Positions 33,554 to 43,078 are shown, numbered from the stretch's first letter. The stretch is 64,000 bases of DNA from Bradyrhizobium sp. WBAH42 (GCF_024585265.1 NZ_CP036533.1:6333001-6397000), one strand, 5' to 3'. A program made the numbers and translations. The notes: a model not told the origin generated them from the letters alone.

Positions 33554-35437
33554 TTACAGGAACTTGACGAGCGAGAGCTGCGCCAGGTTCGAGGTCACCT
33601 GGTAGGACGCCTGCAGGGCGTTCTGCAGCGCCAGGATCTCGCTCGCGACCTGGTCGGGGGAAGCCGATTCCGCCTGGTCGATGATGGTCTGGAGCTGCGC
33701 CTTGGCCTGGGTCTGGCGCGTGCTCGCGTCCTTCATCGTGTTCTGGGCCATCGCGATGTCGGTCTGGATGTCCTCGATGCGCTGCTGTCCGGGCTGCTGG
33801 GTCAGCGCCTGGGTCACCCGCAGGCTCAGCGCCGACACCTGCCCGCCCGAATATTGCCCCGTCGGCGAGGTCGAGAAGGTGCCGAACACCGCGATTGCCT
33901 GCAATTGGCGGCGGATCGCATCCTCATTCGCCTGGGCGCCATATTGCACCGTCACGGCATCGTCGACCCGCGCCATCGCGGTCGAGCGCGGCGAGCCGGG
34001 CCCGTCATTGCCCAAATACCACTTCACCGTATTGGCCGAGCCGTTCACCAGCGTCGTCGCCGAGCTAGCCGGCGAGGAGCCGACGCGCAGCGGCGGCTGC
34101 GTGGCGGTCACCGGCGTCGCGGCGAACCCGAGCGCGCTCAGCGCGCCGGTGTTCGACGTCGTGATCCTGAGGCTCGCCGCATCGTCGGTATTGATCGTGA
34201 TCGAGCCGCCGTGGACCGTCGAGGGCTTCGACGTTCCGGTGATCGCGTCGATCTTGCTCAGCAGGGCCTGGATGCTGTCGGTGACGTTGAGCTGGTTGCC
34301 GGTCGCGCCCGAGGCAACGAAGGTCAGCGTGGTGCCGTTGACGGTGATGGTATCGCCCGCGACGAAGCCCGGCGAAATCGAGTCCGAGGGGCTCGCGCCT
34401 GATAACGCCGTCGCGCCGGTGACCGGGGCCGCCGGCGCCGCCTGGTTGTTGACGGGGGTCCCGATCGCAGAGCTCGCAGTGTTGAAGAAGTTGTCGCCCG
34501 CGACGACCGCCGATGCCGCCACCAGCGAAGTGTTGGCGAGTTTCTGAATCGCGGTGTTCAGCGCCGTGTTGAGGTTCGCGGCGGTGTTGTTCGGGTTGAC
34601 GGGCGTGCTCGCATCGATCGCGAAGCTGCCGAGCGGCGTCGGCGTCGCCGAGGACGCCGTCAGGTCGATCTGCTCGGTCGTGCCGTCCGGCAGGGTGAAC
34701 TGAATGCTGAGCTTGTCGCCGTTGTTCGGATTGACGCCATTGAGATCGACCGAGAACGACACCGGCGAGCCGCTCGGGCCGGTGACGGTCGCGCCAGTCA
34801 GCGTCGAGGACACCGCCTTGATCTTGAGGCCGAACGGCGATCCGGCGACGTCTTCCGACACCTGCACCGAGCTTGCCGTCGGCTGCGTCTGCACCAGGCG
34901 GCCCATGCCGCTGGCCCCTAAGTCCGCGGCCTGGCGCTCGGCCATGACCGTCTTGAAGCCGGCCTGCGTCGTGGTGCCGTTGATGATGTCGCCGGCATTG
35001 GCCACCGACTGGGTGTTGACGGCCGTTCCGGAGAACAGATAGCGGTTGCCGGTCTGCGTGTTGAGGACGCCGACCATCGAGCCGAACTGGGCCGCCGCGG
35101 TGTTCTGCGCGATCGTCTGGCCGTTGACGTTGAGATCCTGCGCGGTGTTGGCCGAACCCGTCTGCACCGTGCTGCGGATCTTGGTCAGCGATTGCAGCGC
35201 GGTGTTGGCGAGGTTGATGCTGACGTTGACGTTGGTGATCGTGTCGGTATAGGCGGCGATGTTGGAGAGCTGCGCGCGTCCCGCGATGGCAAAGCCCTCG
35301 TTGGTGCCCATGCCGGAATAGTTCTGCGACAGCTTGCCGGTCGAAAGCTGCGTCGACAAATCGGTGAGCTGCTGATTGATGTTGCGGATCTGCGCGCCGA
35401 GAACCGACGAGGAGTAGTTGATGCTGCTGATCGACAT
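33554..35437 (-). CDS. flgL: Hook-filament junction protein FlgL
   Basis: The 627-residue protein begins MSISSINYSSSVLGAQIRNINQQLTDLSTQLSTGK and ends with a flagellin-type helix (ASEILALQNALQASYQVTSNLAQLSLVKFL), as in FlgL/HAP3. E. coli FlgL has 317 residues, so the middle is greatly expanded. This middle contains an 85-residue unit (AGDTITVNGTTLTF ... ALLSKIDAITG ... SALGFAATPV) that closely matches one in FlgE. It is the third gene of flgE-flgK-flgL, 21 bp after flgK. Confidence 0.93.
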   Translation of the reverse strand: MSISSINYSSSVLGAQIRNINQQLTDLSTQLSTGKLSQNYSGMGTNEGFAIAGRAQLSNIAAYTDTITNVNVSINLANTALQSLTKIRSTVQTGSANTAQDLNVNGQTIAQNTAAAQFGSMVGVLNTQTGNRYLFSGTAVNTQSVANAGDIINGTTTQAGFKTVMAERQAADLGASGMGRLVQTQPTASSVQVSEDVAGSPFGLKIKAVSSTLTGATVTGPSGSPVSFSVDLNGVNPNNGDKLSIQFTLPDGTTEQIDLTASSATPTPLGSFAIDASTPVNPNNTAANLNTALNTAIQKLANTSLVAASAVVAGDNFFNTASSAIGTPVNNQAAPAAPVTGATALSGASPSDSISPGFVAGDTITVNGTTLTFVASGATGNQLNVTDSIQALLSKIDAITGTSKPSTVHGGSITINTDDAASLRITTSNTGALSALGFAATPVTATQPPLRVGSSPASSATTLVNGSANTVKWYLGNDGPGSPRSTAMARVDDAVTVQYGAQANEDAIRRQLQAIAVFGTFSTSPTGQYSGGQVSALSLRVTQALTQQPGQQRIEDIQTDIAMAQNTMKDASTRQTQAKAQLQTIIDQAESASPDQVASEILALQNALQASYQVTSNLAQLSLVKFL

Positions 35438-35458
35438 GTTTCAGAGCCCTGTTACTGC

Positions 35459-37342
35459 TTACAATTGAGCCTGGATCAACGTGTTCATCATGCTCTGCAC
35501 CACCGACATGACGTGGGCGTTGGCGGCGTAGGCGTTCTGCAGCTGGATCAGGTTCGACATCTCCGCGTCCAGATTGACCTTGGAGGTCGAGTCGAACTTG
35601 GCCTGAAGCGTCGAGACCACCACGCTCTGGCCCTGCTGGAGCTGGGTCGCCTGGGTCGCGGCGTTGGCCTGCACGCTCAGGAACTGCTGGAGGAAGTTCG
35701 AGACGCTGCCGGTGAAGGGCTGGGTCGCCGAGCCGAGGCCGCTCTGCGGCGAATAGGAGAACACCGTACTGGTGAGCTGCGAATAGAGATAGTCCGAACG
35801 CGTGGTGTCGCCCGCGGGCGTCACCGGCGAGGTGTTGTAGACCGACATCCTGGTCGGGTCGGCGACCAGCTGCGTGTTGACGGCGATGCGGCCGGCAAGG
35901 CCGGTCATCTGCGAGCCCGATGCCGTGATCGCGCCGGTGTAGAGCGCCTGCCCGCCGTCGGTGAACAGCGGCAGCTGCGGATTGCCCGACGTCAGCGACG
36001 AGATCGTCTTGGTGGTCGAGGCAGAGTTGACCTTGGCAAGGCCGGTGTTGTCGTCGGTCACCCGCAACGTCGTCGCGGTCGCCGGTGACGGGGCTGCGGA
36101 GAACGACAGATGAGTGCCTGACAGCGCAGTGTTCAGCGCGGACGCGATCGCATTCATGCCGCCGGCGAAGTTGACGCCGATCCGCATCGGGTTGGCGTTC
36201 GTCGCGTTCTGGAGCGGCAGCGCCGCCGGGTCGGTCACGTTGACCAGCGTGATCTGGCGCTGCGTGTTGGTGGCCGTGTCGGTGTAGGTGATGTTGACGG
36301 TGTTGCCCGGCAGCGCGCCGGCAAGCTCCAGGTCGAAACCGGCCGGCGGGCCGGAGACGGTGCTGCCGGCCGTGGTCTTGTCGGACAATGCGCTCGCCAT
36401 CGTGGCGGCGAGCTGGTCGATCTGGTTCTGCGCCTGCACCAGCGTCTCGTCGCGCAGCTTCAGATCGGCCGCAATCTGCCCCGACGAAACCACGTTGTTG
36501 GCGACAACGTCCACTTGCGAGCCGTTCGGCAGCTTGATGTTGAGCGCGCCGACGCCGGACTTGGTGGGGTCGATGTTGTAGAGCGAGGTCGCCGACAGCG
36601 CGCCGGCCGAGGCAAAGGAGAACTCCGAGGCGAGCCCCGCGCCGACCAGCTGAATGCCGGTCGTGGTATAGATGTTGGTCTGGTTCGAGCCGTCGGTGGT
36701 GACGCGGACGTCGACATATTTCGACAGCGTGTTGATGGCCTGGTCACGCTGGTCCATCAGCGTGGCGGCCGAGGGATCATTGGGCGACAGGCCCTGGAGC
36801 TTGGTGTTGATGTCGGCGATCTGCTGCATCGCCGCGTTGGCAGCGCGCGCCGAGTTGCCGAGATCCTGCTCGACGTTGGAGCGCAGCGACTGGATGCCCT
36901 TGGTGGTGACGTTGAGCTGCGTCGCAAGCGCCTGCGCCGCACCGAGCGCCACGGTTTGCGCCGACGACGCCCCCGAGCTGGTCGACAGCGCCTGCAGCGC
37001 CGTGGTGAATTTGTTCAGCGCGGCTTCGAGCGTGCCGCTGTTGCCGGGCGTGCCATAGACATTCTGAAGCTGCTTCAGGATGTTGGCCATCTGGTCGGCG
37101 TAACCGCTGCCGCCGGTCTCGGTGCGCAGCTGGTTCAGCACATAGGCGTCGAGCTCCCGGCTGACGCCGGTCGTCATCGCCGTCGCGCCGAAATCGCCGG
37201 TGGTGACCTCGATCTGGTTCGGCGTCTGGACGACGTAACCCGGCGTCTGCGCATTGGCGACGTTCGAGGAGACGATCGAGAGCGCGGCCTGGTTGGCGCG
37301 CAGACCGCTCATCGCACTGGCGAGGGCTGAACTCAAACCCAT
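35459..37342 (-). CDS. flgK: Hook-filament junction protein FlgK
   Basis: The 627-residue protein begins MGLSSALASAMSGLRANQAALSIVSSNVANAQTPGYV, the rod/hook signature. It has the FlgK helical part (LRTETGGSGYADQMANILKQLQNVYG, LRSNVEQDLGNSARAANAAMQQIADIN) and ends MSNLIQLQNAYAANAHVMSVVQSMMNTLIQAQL. It forms the first hook-filament junction zone. It lies between flgE and flgL in the same run, with short gaps of 35 and 21 bp. Confidence 0.95.
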   Translation of the reverse strand: MGLSSALASAMSGLRANQAALSIVSSNVANAQTPGYVVQTPNQIEVTTGDFGATAMTTGVSRELDAYVLNQLRTETGGSGYADQMANILKQLQNVYGTPGNSGTLEAALNKFTTALQALSTSSGASSAQTVALGAAQALATQLNVTTKGIQSLRSNVEQDLGNSARAANAAMQQIADINTKLQGLSPNDPSAATLMDQRDQAINTLSKYVDVRVTTDGSNQTNIYTTTGIQLVGAGLASEFSFASAGALSATSLYNIDPTKSGVGALNIKLPNGSQVDVVANNVVSSGQIAADLKLRDETLVQAQNQIDQLAATMASALSDKTTAGSTVSGPPAGFDLELAGALPGNTVNITYTDTATNTQRQITLVNVTDPAALPLQNATNANPMRIGVNFAGGMNAIASALNTALSGTHLSFSAAPSPATATTLRVTDDNTGLAKVNSASTTKTISSLTSGNPQLPLFTDGGQALYTGAITASGSQMTGLAGRIAVNTQLVADPTRMSVYNTSPVTPAGDTTRSDYLYSQLTSTVFSYSPQSGLGSATQPFTGSVSNFLQQFLSVQANAATQATQLQQGQSVVVSTLQAKFDSTSKVNLDAEMSNLIQLQNAYAANAHVMSVVQSMMNTLIQAQL

Positions 37343-37377
37343 ATCACTGGCCCGCCTTTGGTTACGTCACGCGCCGC

Positions 37378-39633
37378 TCAGCGCAACACGTTGAGGAGAT
37401 CCTGCACCATCGAATTCGCGGTCGTGATCACCTTGGTGTTGGCCGAATAGGCCTGCTGGGTCACGATCAGCTTGGTGAATTCGTCGGCGATGTCGGTGTT
37501 GGAGCCCTCCAGCGACGAGCCGCTGATGGTGCCCGAGGCGCCGTCGATGGCGTCTCCCGACTGTTCGGTCGCGGCATAAGCGCCGCCGTCCATCGCCTTG
37601 AGGTAGTTGGTGCCGTTGAAATGCGACAGCTGCACCTGGGCGAGGTTGAGGTTCTGGCCGTTGGAGAAGGTCCCGACCACGACGCCATTGTTGTTGACGG
37701 CGACCGAGCGCAGCTGACCGGCGGAATAGCCGTTCTGGGTGATGGTGTTGATGGTCACCGCGCCGCTGGTGCTGGCATATTGCGTCAGCCCGCCCGAGGA
37801 GATGTTGAAGGCGACCGAGCCGAGCGACTGGCCGCTGACCGTGACGTTGTTGATCGTAATGCCCGAGCCGCTCGGCGAGGTCAGCGAGCCGTCGGCGGCG
37901 AAGGTGAAGGTCTGGCCGGTGTTGACCCAGCCGACCGTGGTGCCGGTGGCGTTCGGGTCGGTCTGGTAGAACAGGTTCCAGCTATCCGAATGGCCCGCGC
38001 CCAGCGAGGCACTGTCGGTCTTGGCCCAGCGCAATTGCAGGTTCACCGGCGTGCCGGCGGCGTTGTAGGCCGTCACGGCGCCGCCGCTGATCGATTCCTT
38101 GGTGAAGGTGCCGATGTCGTTACCGATCACGCCGCCGGTGCCGGCGGTGCCGCCACCGTCGCGGTTCTTGGTGATGGTCGAGGTGAAGCCGAGCGCGGAG
38201 AAGGCAGCGCTGTTGGAGCTGGACACCGAAAGGTTGGAGACGGTGCCGGTGTTCAGCGTGATCACGCCGCCGCTGCTGACCGACGACCCCGAAGCGCCGG
38301 AGAGCGCGTCGATCTTGCCGAGCAAGGTCGTGACGTTGTCGGTGGTGAGTATCTGAGTGGCGCTGGGCACCGTCGGCGGCGATACGAAGGTCAGTGTCTG
38401 GCCATTGACGGTGATGGTGTCGCCGGCGGAGAAGCCGGATGTGAGCACCTGGGCGCCGCCGGCCGTCGCGCTGCCGCTCAGCACCGTCGCACCTGAGATC
38501 GCCGGCGAGGACAGCACGTTGCCGCCACGCGTCACGCTGCTGATGCCGAGCGCGGTGGCGGCCGTGCCGCTGCCGACTGCGACGTCGGTGCCGGTGCCGG
38601 TCGCGATCTGGATGTTGCCGCTGGCATTGAGCGAGGCGGTGACGCCGGCGCCGCCGGCGGTCTGGATCGCGTTCAGGATGTCCGCCACCGTGGCCGTCGT
38701 GCCCGCGCCGAGACCGATCGTGGTGTTGTTGCCGACCGTCGAGACGGTCGTGCCGCCGTTGAAGGTGACGGTGTTGCCATTGACGGTCAGCACCTGCCCG
38801 CTCAGCGCGGTGAGGATGCTGGAGGCAAGATGGGTGCCGACCGTGTTGTCGAGCGAGGTGGTGGTGGAAGCCACGGCGGACGAATTGTTCTGGAGCGCCA
38901 CCGTGCCCGTTGCCGTCGTCGACGTGTAGGCCGAGCGGATGTTGCCGGTTGCAGCCGCGCCTGACACCGTTGCGTTGGTATAGGGCGCCGGCGGCGTGCC
39001 GACCGGCAGCGGGTTGGCTGCGAAATCGGACGGGTTCAAGCCACCGGCCGCCAGCAGCGTGCCGGTCGCGGCGGTGGTTTTCGCCACCGTGTTCGGCTGG
39101 GTCGGCAGGTTGGCCGCGTACTGGATCGAGGTGGTCGCCTGCGCCGGAATGAAGTTGTTCTGGAATTGCAGGACGTTCGCCACGCTGCCGGTCGGGTTGC
39201 CGGTCTTCGGGTCGACCGTGACGCCCATCAGGTAATAGCCGGCGCCGTTGACCAGGTTGCCATTGGCATTGAGCTGGAAGTCGCCACGCCGCGTGTAGTA
39301 GGTGACGCCGGTGAAGACAGGCACATTGTCGACCACGCCGCTCGCCTTCTGGATCGAGAAGAAGCCGTCGCCGGTGATCGCCATGTTGGTGGCGACGCTG
39401 GAGGACGAGATCGTGCCCTGCGTGGTGATGGTGGCCTTGGCGTTGGCCGTCACGCCGCCTGCGACCTGCTTGCTTGGGACCGAGGAGTCCGGAATGAGGT
39501 CGACGAAGCTGGTGCCGATGCCCTTGTAACCGGTGGTGGATGAGTTCGCGATGTTGCCGGAAATGTTCTGCAGCGCGAAGGACTGCGCCTGCAGGCCACC
39601 CACCGAGGTGTTCATTGCATCGAAGATACCCAT
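37378..39633 (-). CDS. flgE: Flagellar hook protein FlgE (enlarged)
   Basis: The 751-residue protein begins MGIFDAMNTSVGGLQAQSFALQNISGNIANSSTTGYKGI, has the AITGDGFFSIQ...TYYTRRGDFQLNANGNLV block, and ends SNTDIADEFTKLIVTQQAYSANTKVITTANSMVQDLLNVLR. It is longer than Caulobacter FlgE (about 590) or E. coli FlgE (about 400). The extra length comes from a middle with at least two hook-IN-like units (LTVNGNTVTFNGG; GDTITVNGQTLTF) like those of the flagellins and FlgL. It is the first gene of flgE-flgK-flgL, behind a sigma-54 promoter. Confidence 0.95.
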   Translation of the reverse strand: MGIFDAMNTSVGGLQAQSFALQNISGNIANSSTTGYKGIGTSFVDLIPDSSVPSKQVAGGVTANAKATITTQGTISSSSVATNMAITGDGFFSIQKASGVVDNVPVFTGVTYYTRRGDFQLNANGNLVNGAGYYLMGVTVDPKTGNPTGSVANVLQFQNNFIPAQATTSIQYAANLPTQPNTVAKTTAATGTLLAAGGLNPSDFAANPLPVGTPPAPYTNATVSGAAATGNIRSAYTSTTATGTVALQNNSSAVASTTTSLDNTVGTHLASSILTALSGQVLTVNGNTVTFNGGTTVSTVGNNTTIGLGAGTTATVADILNAIQTAGGAGVTASLNASGNIQIATGTGTDVAVGSGTAATALGISSVTRGGNVLSSPAISGATVLSGSATAGGAQVLTSGFSAGDTITVNGQTLTFVSPPTVPSATQILTTDNVTTLLGKIDALSGASGSSVSSGGVITLNTGTVSNLSVSSSNSAAFSALGFTSTITKNRDGGGTAGTGGVIGNDIGTFTKESISGGAVTAYNAAGTPVNLQLRWAKTDSASLGAGHSDSWNLFYQTDPNATGTTVGWVNTGQTFTFAADGSLTSPSGSGITINNVTVSGQSLGSVAFNISSGGLTQYASTSGAVTINTITQNGYSAGQLRSVAVNNNGVVVGTFSNGQNLNLAQVQLSHFNGTNYLKAMDGGAYAATEQSGDAIDGASGTISGSSLEGSNTDIADEFTKLIVTQQAYSANTKVITTANSMVQDLLNVLR

Positions 39634-39697
39634 AACTTTGTCTCCAAATCCGATCTCGGCGGCCGGTCGACCATGGCCGCAATCGGAAAGAGACGTC

Positions 39698-39713
39698 GCA
39701 AGGCCTATGCCAA
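39698..39713 (-). promoter_or_regulatory. Sigma-54 promoter of flgE-flgK-flgL
   Basis: On the minus strand TTGGCATAGGCCTTGC has GG (39711-39710) and GC (39699-39698) 10 bases apart, close to the consensus TGGCAC-N5-TTGC. The GC lies 65 bp before the flgE start. Confidence 0.8.
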
Positions 39714-39751
39714 TGCTGGTATCTTCAGGAAATCAATGACTTAATGAAAAG

Positions 39752-39773
39752 GCCCCGGCCCGATGACCGGGGC
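39752..39773 (-). terminator. Terminator of msrB
   Basis: A 7-bp GC stem (GCCCCGG/CCGGGGC) with an 8-base loop lies after the msrB stop and is followed on the minus strand by CTTTTC. Confidence 0.7.
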
Positions 39774-39810
39774 ACATTTGCCGGGACCGGCAACAATTGC
39801 CGGGACTCCC

Positions 39811-40323
39811 TTACGTCGCCGACGCCGCGGCCGGGTGGAAGACCAGCCCGAAACCATCGATGCAATAGCGCAATCCGGTCGGCTTCGGGCCGTCGTCGAA
39901 GACATGGCCGAGATGGCCGCCGCAGCGCCGGCAATGCACCTCGGTACGGACCATGCCGTAGGTACGGTCCTCGGTCTTGCCGACATTGCCCTCGATCGGC
40001 GCATAGAAGCTCGGCCAGCCAGTGCCGCTCTCGAACTTGGTCTCGGACGCAAACAGCGGCAGGTCGCAGCCGGCGCAGGCGAAGATGCCCTTGCGGTGCT
40101 CCTTCAAGAGCGGGCTGGAGCCGGGCCGCTCGGTGCCGTGGTTGCGCAGGATCTCATATTGCTGCGGCGTGAGCTGGGCCCGCCATTCGGCCTCCGTCTT
40201 CGTGATCTCGAACTTTTGCGCGGCCTTCTCGCCGGCCTCGGCAGGTGTTCCTCTCAGCCAGCGGAAGGCCGTAAGGCCGAACAGGCCGGCGACAGTCGTG
40301 AGCAGGATGCGGCGGTCAAGCAT
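39811..40323 (-). CDS. msrB: Tat-targeted peptide-methionine (R)-S-oxide reductase MsrB
   Basis: The 170-residue protein has a twin-arginine leader ([17 protein letters not shown]) and then the MsrB domain: CAGCDLPLF and [12 protein letters not shown] are the two zinc-binding CxxC pairs, SGTGWPSFY is conserved, and LRYCIDG carries the catalytic cysteine. It repairs the R form of methionine sulfoxide, here probably in the periplasm. The ATG has GGAGAATG just upstream; a longer start at 40350 is unlikely. It is upstream of the flgE promoter on the same strand and ends in a terminator. Confidence 0.9.
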   Translation of the reverse strand: MLDRRILLTTVAGLFGLTAFRWLRGTPAEAGEKAAQKFEITKTEAEWRAQLTPQQYEILRNHGTERPGSSPLLKEHRKGIFACAGCDLPLFASETKFESGTGWPSFYAPIEGNVGKTEDRTYGMVRTEVHCRRCGGHLGHVFDDGPKPTGLRYCIDGFGLVFHPAAASAT

Positions 40324-40409
40324 GTCATTCTCCGTGCGCGGGAAGTCCACGCCCTGAGATACGGGCTTCTGAGGCCGACGTTACACGTTGGGGCGGAATT
40401 TCGCTCAAC

Positions 40410-41867
40410 TTATTGCGAGACGCGGTCGTCCTGCACGACCGGTTCCGCGGCCCCGACCGCAGCTTTCGGCGGTGGCGCCGGCCGCGGCCGCACGCCGGGC
40501 GGCGCACGGCGCGGGCCGGTGCCGGCCGCGCGGTTGGCTTCGGCGAGGCGGGCCTCGCGTTCCCTGTCCTTGACCCTGGCGCGCTCGCGATAGCGGGCGA
40601 GCGCGCCTGCGGCGGCGGAGCTCGCCCTGCCCCAGATCCCGACCAGCTGGCCCGCGACGCGCCCCGTGGCACCGCCCGCCCAGACCAGCTCGAACGGCGA
40701 GAACAACTTCCAGCGCTCATCGCCCCACAAGACGCTCCGCGCGATCATCTGTCCGGCCATGGCCGAGGTGTTCATCCCCTGGCGGCCGAACCCGCTCGCC
40801 ACCCACAGGCCTTTGCGCAGCTGGCCGATCTGCGGCATGCCGTGCACGGTCTGGCCGGTGGCGCCGCCGCACATGTCGGTGATCTCGACATTGCCGAGCT
40901 CGGGAAAGATCGTCCGGATCCGCCGCCTGACGGCGCCGGCGAAGCGCTGCGGACGCGCGGCCCAGGTGGTCTCCGGGCTCTCCCACATCAGCCGGTCGCC
41001 GTCGACGATCCGGAAATGGTCGACACCGTCGGAATCCATCACCGATCCCTTGAAGGCGATGATTTCGTGCAGGCGCTCGCCGAGCGGCGCGGTGATGCCG
41101 GCATAGCGCCAGACCGGCAGCAGCGTCTCCGACAGGCGCTTCAACGGCGCGCCGAGATGAATGTTGCCGGCGAGCACGATGTGGCTCGCGCGCAGCCGTG
41201 CCGAGGGCGTGACGATGCGCTTGCGGATGCCGGAATGATCGATGCTGACGACCGGCGTGTCCTCGAAGATGCGGGCGCCTGCCCGCCGCGCCATCGCCGC
41301 AAGGCCGTGCACATATTTCCGGCCGTCGACCTGGAACGCTTTTGGATAATACACGCCGTGGAAGTAACGGTCGGTCTTGAGCGCACCGCGCACGCGATCG
41401 ACCTGCCAGCCCTCGACCTCGGTGTCGAAATCCTCGTTCAGCATCTGCAACCGGCTGATCAGCCGGTCGCCGGCATCGACGTTGGAAACCTCCAGCACGC
41501 CGTCGCTGACGCCGATCCCCGGCATGTTCTCTTCGCTGGCGTTGGCCCGGACGAACTCCGCGCCCTGCTTCGACAGCGTCCACAATTCGCGGGCGTCCTC
41601 GAAGCCGATGCGCTCGATCAGGTCCGCGACCGGCAGCGCAAAGCCCGGCATCACGGTGCCGAGCTGGTTGCCGGAGGCATTCCAGCCGACATGCCGGCCC
41701 TCGAGCACCGCGACGCTGGCCCCGAGCCGGGCCGCTTCCAGCGCGATGGAAAGCCCGGCAAGCCCCGCCCCGATCACACAAATGTCGGCATCGAGATCGA
41801 ACGACAGCCGCACGCGGTCGCGAAAGCCGGCTTCTTCCTGGGACACGCTTGTGAAAGTCTCGCTCAT
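40410..41867 (-). CDS. FAD-dependent oxidoreductase (DAO family)
   Basis: The 485-residue protein has the FAD motif DADICVIGAGLAGLSIALEAARLGASVAVLE (GxGxxG plus Glu) near residue 27. It also has GWNASGNQLGTVMPG, typical of D-amino-acid/sarcosine oxidase-like proteins such as the PuuB/OrdL group, and a late GLWVASGFGRQGMNTSAMAGQMIA. A hydrophobic stretch and a basic, Pro/Ala-rich tail of about 70 residues follow the catalytic part, which is unusual for the family. The substrate (an amine or amino acid) is unknown. An interspersed palindrome lies just upstream. Confidence 0.82.
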   Translation of the reverse strand: MSETFTSVSQEEAGFRDRVRLSFDLDADICVIGAGLAGLSIALEAARLGASVAVLEGRHVGWNASGNQLGTVMPGFALPVADLIERIGFEDARELWTLSKQGAEFVRANASEENMPGIGVSDGVLEVSNVDAGDRLISRLQMLNEDFDTEVEGWQVDRVRGALKTDRYFHGVYYPKAFQVDGRKYVHGLAAMARRAGARIFEDTPVVSIDHSGIRKRIVTPSARLRASHIVLAGNIHLGAPLKRLSETLLPVWRYAGITAPLGERLHEIIAFKGSVMDSDGVDHFRIVDGDRLMWESPETTWAARPQRFAGAVRRRIRTIFPELGNVEITDMCGGATGQTVHGMPQIGQLRKGLWVASGFGRQGMNTSAMAGQMIARSVLWGDERWKLFSPFELVWAGGATGRVAGQLVGIWGRASSAAAGALARYRERARVKDREREARLAEANRAAGTGPRRAPPGVRPRPAPPPKAAVGAAEPVVQDDRVSQ

Positions 41868-41878
41868 AGCGTTTCTTA

Positions 41879-41927
41879 GAGCATGATCCGGAAAAGTGTG
41901 CAGCGGTTTTCCGGTAAGATCATGCTC
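41879..41927. repeat. Interspersed palindrome, family B
   Basis: GAGCATGAT and ATCATGCTC outer arms enclose CCGGAAAA and TTTTCCGG inner arms. It lies 12 bp upstream of the FAD oxidoreductase start. I know this sequence type as a frequent intergenic palindrome in Rhizobiales. Confidence 0.85.
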
Positions 41928-42058
41928 AAAATAACAATCTGAAGCGCGGTGATGATTCGTTCTAATCTCAGCGCGCTTCATACCAACCGGGCGCCTGTCA
42001 CCTTGTCCTCAACCGGCGCCTGTAGATTATCCTGGACGTGGAACGATTCGAGAATGCC

Positions 42059-42595
42059 ATGCGCCGTTTGATGCTGCTGCGTCACGCCAAGACCGAGACG
42101 GACGCACCGAGCGGCCGTGACCAGGACCGCCGGCTCGACGACCGCGGCCACAAGGATGCCGCGCAGATGGGCGACTGGATCGCCGCCCATCCGCCCTTCC
42201 CTGATACTGTATTGGTGTCCCATGCCGTGCGGGCCCGGCAGACCTGGGACATCGCCTGGGAGGCGATGAAGGACCGCGTCCGGGCGCCGCAGGTCGAGGT
42301 CCTGCCGGAACTCTACGGCGCCGATCCCGCGCAGATCCTGGAAACGATTCGCACCGCAACCGCCCCGGCCAATTCGAAGCGGTTGCTGCTGATCGGCCAC
42401 AATCCCGGCATGCACGAGGTCGCCCTGATGCTGATCGGCGGCGGTGATCCTGATGGCGCCAAGGCACTCGGCCACAACCTGCCCACGGCGGGACTTGCGA
42501 TCTTCGACTTTGACGTCAAGGATTGGGATGACGTGGCCTACCGCCGCGGCAAGCTGGTGCTGTTCGTCAGCCCCAAGCTGCTTCGATCGGGCTAG
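42059..42595 (+). CDS. SixA-like histidine phosphatase
   Basis: The 178-residue protein has the phosphohistidine signature LMLLRHAKTE (RHG variant RHAK) at the N-terminus, LDDRGHKDAAQM, SHAVRARQTW and the second catalytic histidine in LLLIGHNPGMHEVA. This is the SixA branch, which removes phosphate from histidine phosphotransfer domains. No phosphorelay gene is adjacent. A GTG start at 42038 would add 7 residues; the chosen ATG sits directly before the catalytic motif, as in the family. Confidence 0.85.
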   Translation: MRRLMLLRHAKTETDAPSGRDQDRRLDDRGHKDAAQMGDWIAAHPPFPDTVLVSHAVRARQTWDIAWEAMKDRVRAPQVEVLPELYGADPAQILETIRTATAPANSKRLLLIGHNPGMHEVALMLIGGGDPDGAKALGHNLPTAGLAIFDFDVKDWDDVAYRRGKLVLFVSPKLLRSG

Positions 42596-42652
42596 AGACG
42601 CGCGGGCGCCGTCTCGACCGGTTGATCCAGCCTGGTTCACAGGGAGGCGCAG

Positions 42653-43078
42653 ATGTTCAAGTCCATCCTCGTGCCCATCGACCTCGCCGACACCGATCTC
42701 GCCAAGCCGGCGATCGCGACCGCGGCGACGTTGTCGCAGACCTGGAGCGGCACGGTGCGCCTGCTCAACGTGCTGCCGATGACGCCGGTGATGCTGGCCG
42801 AATACGTCCCGGCCGATTTCGACGAGCAGCAGCGCCAGACCTCGGAAGAGGCCCTCGCCATCGTCGCCCGCGAATCCGGCATCGAGCCTTCCCGCATCTC
42901 CAGCGTGGTGCGCCAGGGCGGCATCTATCACGAGATCCTCGAGGAAGCCGTGCACATGAAGGCCGATTTGATCGTGATGACCTCGCACCGGCCGGCGATG
43001 CGCACCTATTTCCTCGGCTCCAACGCCGGCCACGTCGTGCGTTATGCCAAGTGCTCGGTACTGGTGGTGAGGCACTAA
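42653..43078 (+). CDS. Universal stress protein UspA family
   Basis: The 141-residue protein is a single Usp domain: FKSILVPIDLADTDLAKPAI at the start, and VMTSHRPAMRTYFLGSNAGHVVRYAKCSVLVVR at the end. The usual ATP-binding G-2x-G-9x-G(S/T) is only partly kept (GSNAGHVVRYAKCSVL). A good GGGAGG site precedes the ATG. It stands 57 bp after the sixA-like gene and may share its transcript. Confidence 0.9.
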   Translation: MFKSILVPIDLADTDLAKPAIATAATLSQTWSGTVRLLNVLPMTPVMLAEYVPADFDEQQRQTSEEALAIVARESGIEPSRISSVVRQGGIYHEILEEAVHMKADLIVMTSHRPAMRTYFLGSNAGHVVRYAKCSVLVVRH

